A stretch of DNA of 64,000 nt, from contig JAPDRN010000011.1 in assembly GCA_030247855.1 (NCBI GenBank), positions 310,001 to 374,000 of the forward strand, in the 5' to 3' direction. The notes under the pieces were generated by a model, which was not told the DNA's origin, did not search any database, and saw only the letters and a list, made by a program, of their open reading frames with translations. Position numbers and translations under genes: made by a program. The stretch's first letter is position 1; every line of letters begins with the position of its first letter. Shown here piece after piece: positions 43,647-53,216 of the stretch. The stretch comes from Knufia peltigerae. Lineage: Eukaryota > Ascomycota > Eurotiomycetes > Chaetothyriales > Trichomeriaceae.

Positions 43647-44044
43647 ATGTCGTCGATTGAGTTCCCTCCCATTCCCGAGGACCAGTTCGAGCTATATGCG
43701 GATGTGAGTAAACCCTTCCTTCCTTCCGCCAAGTCATCTTTGGATGTGTCTCGCCATTATGTTAACAACGAGTCTAGCTCTACGCCAAAGAAGGGCGTGC
43801 CGAAGACCTGGAAAGGCATCTTCGAATCTTGATCCGTCTGACGAAATCTGAGCCGGGGACGCTGGAGTATGCCATCGCTCGCGACGATCAGAATCCTAAT
43901 CATTACCACGTCTTTGAGCGCTACACGGGAAGGGAGGCGTTCGAGAAACACATAGCCAGTCAGGAATTTGTGGACTTTGCCAACTCTGGTGCTTTGGCAC
44001 AGCCACCACAACCAAAATTTCTCCACGCACTACGGCCACTGTGA
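43647..44044 (+). CDS. Small ABM-domain (antibiotic biosynthesis monooxygenase-like) protein
   Basis: Two exons, 43647-43703 and 43778-44044 (107 aa). The spliced protein has the ferredoxin-like ABM/dimeric alpha-beta barrel pattern: an N-terminal strand and helix (LYAKEGRAEDLERHLRILI), SEPGTLEYAIARD, the HYHVFERYTGREAFEKHIAS core, and a C-terminal strand. Relatives act as cofactor-free oxygenases on quinols, as heme-degrading enzymes, or as isomerases. The pairing with a lactonase across a shared promoter suggests action on the same substrate family, but no reaction can be assigned. Confidence 0.75.
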
Positions 44045-44627
44045 CGAAATAGGGTGGTTGAAAGACACCCTAGATGTGGAGTAGCCATCTGGGATCACAG
44101 TGAAGATCCTGAATAGAGACCATCAGGAGAGTCTCCCCACGCAACTTGACCAAGAGTCCAACATGGATGGTAGTGAAACATAGGCCGATACATACAATCT
44201 CGTTCGCACTTCTCATTCTCTACTTTTCGTACTAAGAAGACATGTCGTGCTTCAAAACTGACGATCCGCATAAAGTAAACGAGGGTCGCTAACACCACTG
44301 TGAAGCCACGGCGATTTGGGGGAACATGATCGTCCAGGAACTTTGTCTCTGTATCAAGTGGATCCGTCAGACATTTGGGGCTCCGAGGCGGGTGATCCTG
44401 TTGTGGAGAAAGGATGAAGTTGGTTGCACAGTATGGAGTATACATAGTACGAGTATAGTCCCGAATGGTCGACGCTCAGAGTCATTTCGCTTCCTCATCT
44501 CTCACCGCTTCGTTCTCCGGCTAAGAACTATTTGGTCGGATTCTCTGCTCATCTTGCCCTCTAGATGTACGAAAAGCGAACCGAAATCGAGCGACTTAGA
44601 TTAACGTTGTAAGTACTGAGTACTTCT
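44045..44627. other. Intergenic between convergent genes
   Basis: 583 bp, no supported gene. Short frames on both strands lack recognisable motifs. Confidence 0.5.
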
Positions 44628-47014
44628 CTAGAATTGCACTGTTGAATCCATCAAAAAGTCCCCCATGAGTATATCATCGTTGGAGTTAAGTGCCCGGAAT
44701 GGAGCCGCCGCCAATGACCCCAGTTCATCTCTGGCCCAGTTCTCTCCCACCGCCTTTTCCAGATTGAAGATGTCATCCATCGGGGTGTTCTCGACCGCGC
44801 GAGAGAGGCGGAACCTGATACGGTAAGCCATGGGAAAGTGCTTCTGAACGGCATCCAATGCCTCAGACAGGACAACGAGCCACTGCCTATCCTTGTCCAG
44901 CCACCAGTCCTGGTGGAGCTCTGTTGAATCAAGGTTTCGCCGGATTAGGACCATGGCGGCGACAAACATATTATCCAACATGGTCGGACTCATGTTTTCG
45001 ACTCCATGGATTTCCACCGACATTCGGACCAACTGAGCGATACGCACTGCGTTGTCATAGCAGATGCGCTGCGACAACTCGGGTTCGAAGCCCGACAATG
45101 TCGCTGATGGAGATTGAACTCTCGGTGGGTTGGTGTTGTTGTTGTTGTCGTTCAGGCCTCTCTTTGCCGGGCGGCGGCATCGGGTGGGAATCTGGTGGAT
45201 GATAATCTGCAAAGCGGCGGCTTGTGTATTGAGACTGTAGGCGGACGAGTCCAGGGGTGACATCGTCGAGCCTTCCCACTTCACACCCGGTGGCAGGGAA
45301 TCTTGAAAGGATTGAATGTTGGCACACAGCTGCGAAAGCTGTTGTATTGCTTGGTCGTCCAGGGGAAGGGCGTCATTGACAATGTCGGCCACAAAGGCCA
45401 TCTGGATACAGAGTTGGACCCAGCTGTAGAAGACCACCGTCGACGTGTTTGCCGGATCGTAGATCTCCCGCGATGGGAAGTTCAAGCTCACCGCCGAGAT
45501 GGGGATCTGTCGAGGCCGACCGAGAAACCAGGCGCCGACAGTCTCGTAAATGAAAGCGGAGTACAGCAAATCTTTTCGGCAGCTGGCCTCGGCCTCCGTG
45601 AGTTTGCCTTGGGTTACAAGGTCGGAACAGTCTTCATGAAGTCCCAGGTCGACCAGTAACAGAAAACCAATACCTGCTTGGGGAATTAGCCCAGAGAACT
45701 GAGCGAGAGAGACGAAATGGATTTGTGCTACTGGTTAGGAAGGGTCCTACTTACCACCGTACGTCCAGCCTACCCGATGAGAACCCATGCTTGAGTCAAA
45801 ATTGCTCAGCAACATGAAGCCCAGGATGGATCCAACGGTGGGAGATTCGAGCTGCATCAACAAGCCTGCCTTCGCCCGCTTGACATATCGGTGTCCAAGA
45901 CTGCGGATGACGGCCGATGTGCTGTTGCGTGCGCCACAAGCTAGAATAACATCCTCGAGAGCCTTCGAATAATACTCCGAGGCGTCTCCGGTCTTTTGAG
46001 AAGCCATAAAAAGATCCCGGTCCACGGCGCGGCCAAACACCTCGTTGGATTTCCAAAAACAATCCATTATTACCCTTTTGATGTGAGGAGAATCAAGATC
46101 GATGTCCATGTCCACACTTTCCAGAGGGTCGATTGTGCAAGGTTGGCCCTGGATATTTCGATCCGCGCATGGAGACGAGTGATAGTTCTGAGATGTGGGA
46201 CCATAATAAGATACTTGTCTTCGTTCGGGATCAAGATGAAAACGGGGTTTTTCTTCCTCCTCCTTCTCCTCCTCCTCTTCTTCTGGCCCATCACGACCAG
46301 CCGTATTATTATATTCCAAGGTGTTGGAGTCGATGCTCAGGGGGAAGGGCATGGCTGGAGATTCCAAAGCGGCCATATCCATCAGCGAAGTCGCGTAGCG
46401 GCTCTGAGTGTCCAGCGTCGGTGACGGTTGCACGACAGTCGCTGGAGCCTGAGCTGAAACGACAAGCTGACATCCAGCGGACGCAGGAAGTTGGTTCGAC
46501 CGAGACAATGCCTGTACTTGTTGTTGTCGGCTGGATGACAGGTCACTGGAGCCATAATGGCCAAGCACTTTTGTCCCTCGATACTCTCGATTATTACCTG
46601 TACCACTGGGAGGGTCCTTCTCCGAAGAGTCAAGTTGATATTCGTGGTTGGATGATTGTCGCAACATCGACTGAAGGGTTTGAACACATTCGCGAATGCC
46701 AACCATGTCCGGCTGTGCATGGTCCCTGAGCGAGAAAACGTTCAGTATTGTGTGCTCATCATGTCTCTCGCATTATAGCTCATTCATACCTTTTGCGGTA
46801 GTCTTTCCGGGGCACGGTACATCTATTCCCAGCTGCCCGACAAGGTGTGCAGACATTGCCATCTGCCGTGACGAAGTCGCACTACCAAGATGAGTCTATC
46901 AACAAAATATTTCATCAAGGTCGCAGGGTTTTCTAGTACCTTAATCTTTCGGATCCTACAGACCGTACATGCTACGGTCGACCGCGGTCGACCTCTTCTC
47001 GACGTGGAACTCAT
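44628..47014 (-). CDS. Zn2Cys6 transcription factor with Fungal_trans domain
   Basis: Four exons: 46940-47014, 46790-46881, 45755-46725 and 44628-45673 (727 aa). The N-terminus RRGRPRS resembles an AT-hook. The first splice makes the zinc cluster CTVCRIRKIKCDFVTADG and CTPCRAAGNRC (C-x2-C-x6-C-x9-C-x2-C-x6-C, about residues 16-44). The linker contains a run of Glu (EEEEEEKEEEE). From about residue 210 a Fungal_trans-type middle domain starts (SPHIKRVIMDCFWKSNEVFG), with VGWTYGGIGFLLLVDLGLH across the last splice. It lies amid the lactonase, ABM, esterase and carrier genes, so it is the best candidate for the pathway-specific regulator of the catabolic run. An 18-bp perfect palindrome with a CCGCGG core sits inside its first exon. 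Confidence 0.88.
46976..46993. repeat. 18-bp perfect palindrome with CCGCGG core
   Basis: GGTCGACCGCGGTCGACC equals its own reverse complement. It lies 21-38 nt into the coding sequence of the Zn2Cys6 gene, encoding part of RGRPRST. Such CGG/CCG symmetry resembles Zn2Cys6 operator half-sites, so autoregulation is possible but unproven. Confidence 0.5.
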
Positions 47015-48120
47015 TTTCCTTCATTTGCAGAGGGAAAAAAGAAAGAAAACACACTTCGATCCAGGTCCGCAGGTTGGGAATCGATCTGACACTGTCAGCC
47101 TATATGTCGAAGGCCCACGCAGCGCCATATGTAGTCCAAGCTCCAGATGCGTTACCCCAGAAAAAGAGGCGTTGGGGAAGGGGGAAGGGCAAAATGTCCT
47201 GTGTCTGGAGGGCGATGAAGGCCGAGGTCCAACGCCCAGAAACATATACTTTCTCCTAAGCGACAAGGTGATGCCACAAGCGGGACACGATCTCTCTGCA
47301 TGCAGCTGATCTAGGTGTCTCAAGTGAATCAAGGTTGATTGCTAAGACCCTCAATGTTTCTTCTGCCATGCCTGACTTTTGTTACAACAATTCTGGAAAG
47401 GCCCTAGAGCATCTGTATCCGACTTCGGCAGCCTTGGCCAATGCCATATTGAAAGCACCCAGGCGGCCCGAGAAGAAAAAGACGCTATGGTCTTCAAGTT
47501 CCTTTCAAACTGTCTCCCCAGAACCAAGACTTTCTTTCCCCATATAAGGTAGCGATAATGCCAGTACCGGCCCCTCGAGGCAAGAACGTGCCGAAAAAGG
47601 GTCAGAAGACGACCGGTCCAACGTAAATACCCACCAACTCGTCCACGCCGAGATCCGAGCTAGAAGGAAGTGCTGCGATTTTTCGGAACTCCTTCCAGCT
47701 CGGAACATGACAATTTTTCCTCAGGCTGGAGATAGGTAATCCTCTAAGTAGTAGGACGGTCTTGATTGTATGAGAATTCAAGGTCATCTATCGAGATGTT
47801 GATGAAGCGAGTGAGCCCCAAGACATCGTGGGCTTGCATCGATTCGCTCTAAGCGTACTGATATTATTGTGAAGAGAAGATCAGGACTCATACAGTCAGC
47901 GAATGGTAAGATTACTCAACGATAGGTTGCTATCTACCCAGCAAGTAGAATAGGGGAAGGACGTCTGTCTCATTTGATCATGGGCTCAGCGCTCTCACCT
48001 GTAGACACGGGCACCGATATTTTCCACGGCTTCTACATGCTTTTGAGAGTGCGGTGCTCCGAACTAATAGTATAATCCGCGTTTTCTATACTCATTAGCC
48101 ATTCTATTCGGTTTGACCGC
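47015..48120. other. Intergenic, promoter of the Zn2Cys6 gene
   Basis: 1.1 kb. Several short frames exist on both strands (the longest continues the TF region to 47309), but none has a recognisable domain or plausible splice structure. Confidence 0.45.
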
Positions 48121-49035
48121 TCATTTCAACCGGAGCTTTAGCTTCATCCAATCTCCCAGTCGCTGGATCGTAGCGTCCGCTTCGGGAGCCCGTCCTGCCA
48201 TGAATACAAAGTCGTGTTGCATACCTGTGGCAATCTCTAAATAAACATCGACGTCTTTCTCCTTTGCCAGTACAGCTAATCTTCTGGCATCATCTAGAAA
48301 CACCTCATCGCCGGCGCCTACAATGTATAGAGAGACATAGCCGGAAAAGTCAGCGTACAAAGCATTCACCAGCGGCGACTTCGGAGATGCTCCGTTCAAG
48401 AGCATCGCCGCCATCGCTTCAAGTCCAGCACGACTCCCAATAGCATCCTTGTCGGCGTTGGAGTCGTATGTTTCCCCCGTCAATTCCATGTCTACCCACG
48501 GACATACTGCCGCGACAGCCGCAGGAAGATCGGCCTTGAGCTGTTTCAAACGGATTATAGAGCAAAGCGCAATGCCGGCACCTGCCGAGTCTCCAACAAG
48601 GGCGATATTTTCTGAAGGTATCTTCTTTTGCCTCGAAAGCCATTGGTATGCAGTCACAACATCGTCCAGCCCGGCCGGAAATGGATGCTCAGGAGCAAGA
48701 CGATAGTCCAACACCAGGGTTCGGACTCCTGAAGCCAATGCAATGTGCGCAGCAAGCTTTCGGTATGCACTTGGAGACCCTGTAAAGCCACCCCCTCCAT
48801 GGACATAGAGAATTACATGCGAAGCAGGTGCATCGAGAGGCTCACACCAGATGGCAGGCTTGCATGTTCCTGGGCACTGGACTTCTTGATATGTGACTCG
48901 CGGAGGCTCCGCTGCAAGGACGTCGACAGTGTCCAGAATCGTTCGCCTTGTGTTTAAATCGAGATCGTACTTGGATAGGATGGATGACACCCTGGAAAAA
49001 TGTTCGAAGATTGCTTGTGATGGGTTCGACGTCAT
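48121..49035 (-). CDS. Alpha/beta hydrolase, hormone-sensitive-lipase type esterase
   Basis: Single exon, 304 aa, starting at MTSNPSQAIFEHF; the 15 codons before it are open but contain no ATG. It has the HSL-family oxyanion motif VILYVHGGGG (about residue 75-84), LDYRLAPEHPFPAGLDDV, the nucleophile elbow GDSAGAG (about 149-155), the acid in GAGDEVFLDD, and the histidine in TGMQHDF. Substrates of this family are short acyl esters, lactones and carboxylic esters of secondary metabolites. In this neighbourhood it could hydrolyse the ester made by the Baeyer-Villiger enzyme. No signal peptide is seen, so it is probably cytosolic. It is transcribed divergently from an MFS carrier. Confidence 0.88.
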   Translation of the reverse strand: MTSNPSQAIFEHFSRVSSILSKYDLDLNTRRTILDTVDVLAAEPPRVTYQEVQCPGTCKPAIWCEPLDAPASHVILYVHGGGGFTGSPSAYRKLAAHIALASGVRTLVLDYRLAPEHPFPAGLDDVVTAYQWLSRQKKIPSENIALVGDSAGAGIALCSIIRLKQLKADLPAAVAAVCPWVDMELTGETYDSNADKDAIGSRAGLEAMAAMLLNGASPKSPLVNALYADFSGYVSLYIVGAGDEVFLDDARRLAVLAKEKDVDVYLEIATGMQHDFVFMAGRAPEADATIQRLGDWMKLKLRLK

Positions 49036-49470
49036 ATTTTGGCGAGGAGAAGAAAGAGTGTGCCAGATATCACGGAACAAAACCAGATGGACATGGAGGT
49101 CCGAGGACTCTGTGAATTTTAAGCCGATCCTCGTGTGTCAAGATTCTTAGATCGCGGCAGTGTTACAGGCTGCATGATGTTTGGAATTCTGGTACCGAGT
49201 ATTCATTATTGCGGATTTTTCGGCACCTGGAAGCCGAAAAAGAGTGAAGGGGGGAAGCCGAAAAAGGAAAGCGAAGGCAAAATATGGGGTGCAGTTCACA
49301 AGCGATCCAGACTCTGGGGAACCCTGGTTCTAGAGCTCCACTTCCTGTTAACCCAAGCTGTCGGATCAGTATACAAATATGATGATGTTTCCCCAGGTTT
49401 CTGGCCGGCGATGCAACAAATTTCAGTCCTTCAACTTGGCGGGAATCCTTCTCCAGATCTGACGGTCAAC
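49036..49470. promoter_or_regulatory. Shared divergent promoter of esterase and MFS carrier
   Basis: 435 bp between opposed starts. The carrier frame is open through 49135-49470, with an alternative ATG at 49411. No operator was identified. Confidence 0.4.
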
Positions 49471-51625
49471 ATGATCAAGCTCACACTCTACAGCATCGGC
49501 GTATGTCTGGTGATATGCGTCGGAGGCTTCACGTATGGCTTTGGCTTTGCTAGCTTTGTCACGAGCATGGGACAGCCAGGGTTCTATGAGTATTTTGATC
49601 TCCAACGTGAGTCTAGGCTCTCTCTCTCACGTTGAACAGACCTATTTGCTGACGACGGGAAAGCTGGGACGGCTTACACTGCAAGGTAGACGCGATCTCA
49701 CGATCTGCGGATTGATTTTATATCATTTTGCTAAGACCGTTTAACAGCATCCTCGGAGCAGTCAATGCACTCTATTACTTTGGAGCCGCCGTGGGTGCAC
49801 TTTTGCAAGGATACGTGGCCGACTGGCTTGGACGCAGATTGGCGCTTGCCGTCGCCGCTGGCTTTTCTCTCGTGGGAGGATCACTTGCGGCCGGCGCTGT
49901 CAATGTCCCTATGCTTATTACCGTACGGATCCTACATGGGATAGGCCTGGGCATGATCATCTGCCTGGTTCCGGTTTACCTGACCGAAATATCTCCAGCC
50001 AAATGGCGCGGCTTCATTGCTGGCTTGACTACCCTCAGCTTTTCCATGGGTTATGTCATGTAAGTGACCCCTCGAAGGGGTGGTAGGAAACCTCTGGAGA
50101 GCAAAATGTCAGCTCAGGTCATATACTAACCTACTGGACAGATGCAGCTGGATTGCCGTGGGCACATACTTTTCCAAGAACCTCACTCTACAGTGGAGGC
50201 TACCACTAGCATTGGCGGTTGCTCCTGCAGTGATAGTTTTGTTGGCCACACCTTTCCTCCCCGGTAGATAAACACCTTTTGACTCGTCGTCTTTGGTGGG
50301 ATTGGTAGCAGCAGCTGATACTCTCGCACAGAAACTCCTCGTTATTTGGTCTTTCGCGGAAGATTGGACGAGGCATGGGCACTCCTACAAAGGATCCATC
50401 ATGATCCGAGTGATGCCCAGGAAGCCGCAGCGAAAGCTGAGTATACTCAGATTGTTAAACAAGTCGAATACGAAAAGGAAGTCAATGTTGGATTGATTCA
50501 GATCTTCAAGAAGCCCTCGTGGAGGAAGAGGGCTCTTCTTGCCATGGGTGTTCAGTACGTTGGCGATTCCATCATCCCAAAAAGTTGCGAGCACGCCGAC
50601 ATGCTGACGATTTGAGAAATAGATTTGCTTCACACTGCACAGGTGTCAGCCTCTCCTCCCAGGCAAACGATGTTTTACTGTGACTGAACTTGAAACCTAA
50701 CTTAACCCATAGGTTAACGGTATTGCGGCCTATCTACCCATGCTTATGTCTTCGCTCGGTGTCAGCGGAGTAATGCCTCTTGTTCTGTACGGTAAGGAGG
50801 CTTGAAAGATCCATTTTTTGAATCAGCTCTGATATGAAAGTGCTCTAGGGCTTTACGTTACCATTGGAACTTCTTTGGTGGCCGTAGTCATCTCTTTTGT
50901 CGACAAAGTCGGAAGGAGAAGGCTGATACGTACGTGGCCACACATACACGCCGCAATTTCTTCACTCCTGATCACTTCTAATCTTCTGCATGTACAGTAA
51001 TTGGATATCCGTTGTTGGCCCTTGTTCTACTTACCGAGGCCCTTCTACAATGGAAGTACCTTCATTCTGACAACCGAGGTGGCCTCGCAGCCTGCATTCT
51101 TTTCATCTTCATCCATATTGTCATCTATCAAGCAGTGGACGCCCCTACCTTTGTCTGGTGCGCCGAAATATTTCCCACCGTCATTCGAGCGAAGGGCATC
51201 TCTCTGTCCTTCTTCGGCTACTTTGTTGGAGCCATCACCTTTACCACTCCGTCCGGGGTGGCGTTTAAGGAGATGTAAGTGTCCCTCTCCCTGTCCCTCT
51301 CTTTGTCCCTTTCTCTCTTGCCGAATCCTGTTGAAACATAAAAGACCGTCCAGCTGACCGCGCGCGGGAAAAAAGCGGATACCGCATGTACCTCCTTTAT
51401 ATGGGGTTGTGCCTGATTGCTTTTATCATCTTTTATTTCTACGTCCCAGAAACTAAACAGGTGCCGATGGAAGAGCTGGGGGCCTTGTTCGGTGATGAGG
51501 TCGTTGTCCATCTCACAGCAGATGGCCGTGGCATTGTGGAAGAACAAGTCGATAAAGCTGTTCAAATCGTCGACACAAAGGAGACTGACAGTACCGTTTT
51601 CGTAACCCACGATGAGAAAGCGTAG
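49471..51625 (+). CDS. MFS sugar-porter-type carrier, 10 exons
   Basis: Exons 49471-49606, 49664-49685, 49748-50059, 50142-50263, 50332-50554, 50623-50644, 50713-50791, 50849-50929, 50998-51274 and 51376-51625 (507 aa). Marks are GGFTYGFGFASFVTSMGQPG, GYVADWLGRRLAL (motif A), RILHGIGLGMIICLVPVYL, TEISPAKWRG, LQWRLPLALAVAP, FLPETPRYLVFRG, FASHCTGVNGIAAYLPM, VDKVGRRRLI, EIFPTVIRAKGI and YVPETKQVPMEELGALFGD. Exons 2 and 6 are 22 nt each. The exon 2 acceptor at 49663 was preferred to one at 49639 because it makes a normal 57-nt intron and the conserved FDLQPGTAYTASILG. The intron at 51275-51375 contains a TCCCTCTC-rich tract. The protein is intact, with no sign of decay. Substrate unknown; its place beside an esterase suggests uptake for the same pathway. 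Confidence 0.87.
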
Positions 51626-53216
51626 GGCGGCGTCCGGGGAATCAGTTCATCCGTGCTTACAGTATTGGGAGAGTGACGGACACAAACCCCACCGATGAAC
51701 AAGGAGTGTTGGCAGGGGAAAGTTTTTCGATCTCTACAGGTGTATGGAGCAGCCAAGTGCAAGACAGAGTGGCGAGTGGACTTGCCTTCAATTTCCGTCT
51801 GCAGGTAATGGAAATCCCCTATCCTGAGTCTTGCTGGTAGGATCGTGGCGTCTAACCGGTCAATGCTTGAAGCGACTGAAGATGTTTAGGATATTGAAGG
51901 TTTAGGTTATTTGAGGGCTGATCTGAGGGGCAACGGAAGGCAATGGCTATTATGCACAACAACCTTGTTAGATATCAATAGACCCCGATGTACTGCAATA
52001 CCCATTACCCTTACCCATCTTCGTTCAGGAAAGGGAGCGAGGCCGCTTTAATCGGGCACTTGACGGAGCCTCGTGAGAGCCTCGGCAGAGTAAAGGGGTG
52101 AGTGCGCTCCAGTACTGGGCGAGCCACAGGGAGCGCTGCGTGATGCCCATTGCCTATTTGCAGATGCCAGTTCAATCGAGGGAGTCCCCCTTTAGGGCCT
52201 CGGTTGATCACGAAGGATCTAATCTGGCGCCATGCGATCGGCGTACTATTTTGTACCTTGGAAGTATATTTGATTTTAGCGGCTCAGGGTCCACGAAGCA
52301 CATGCCTTGCGCACTCAATTGCATAGACTGATGCTGCTCCTGGTCTTGGAAAACGAAGTTGATATGGGACCATCAAGCCTTGGTTGTTACCGTCTATGGC
52401 AGTTCTAGTAAGAGGAATCCGATAGGGACAGAGAACTGACTGTGGTCACCGATCCCTCGCGAATCTTGATCTCTCCAATCTCTATTTCCGCTTCTAGTTC
52501 CTTCCATAGCCGAGAAACTAATTGCGCCAAAGTCGTTGACATCCGAACGGTGCCGCCATGACTTACAGTACGTAAAACGAAGTTCATTGCTTGGTGAGCT
52601 TATCATTTTGGTCTTTGGTCTGTTCACTCCGTGACCGTATGTACTAGGATGAACAGCGAGCGGATCCAAATTCTACATCCAGGAGTACGAGCACTTGAAT
52701 TGTTCTGTACTCTGTACGAATTGGGCTCGTGAACGGTCTCGGATCTCCAGTGTCGTGGCATCTCGCACCCTCGAAGAGACGGGCAGGCGGTGTTCGTCGC
52801 ACTGTACCTGTACGGTATCCTCACATCAGTGCATGATGAGGACCACTCCGGAGGCGGCGCTGGCGACCTCAGCCACTATGAATTGACACTAATTCTAAAG
52901 ATGGTCCTCAATGGCGTTGGACACATAACTTTTGGGCAGGCCCTTAGTTGGCACTACTGTCGCTAATCAACTCGTTGAAGTGTAAAGGTGCCACTGAGTA
53001 CGGAGTACGGTAAGACTCTCGGTGCTGTGGGACTGACAGCAAAATTGACCCAAATCCACCCCCCACCCAGATGGAGGGCGCCCAAGGCGTGGGCCATGTG
53101 CTCTACTTATCACATCAAAACGTGCGCTGCCACGTCTTTGGCAGAGGCGACCTTTGGAGCTACTTTGTTTGCACTCATTCCAGCTTCTATCGCAATCACC
53201 TTCGACCATAGCACCA
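51626..53216. other. Gene-free region, 1.6 kb
   Basis: No supported gene. It contains TACGGAGTA (the TACTCCGTA motif on the other strand) at 52999-53007 and a degenerate TACTCTGTA at 52710-52718. Short frames here lack domains. Confidence 0.45.

Noticed and set aside
49607..49639. 33-nt intron in the second cluster carrier
   Set aside because: Too short for fungal splicing and gives a longer, unconserved loop; the acceptor at 49663 gives 57 nt, a GCTGAC branch site and a conserved peptide.
26788..51625. Secondary-metabolite biosynthetic cluster
   Set aside because: No PKS, NRPS, terpene cyclase, DMATS or RiPP precursor is visible; the enzymes are those of degradation.
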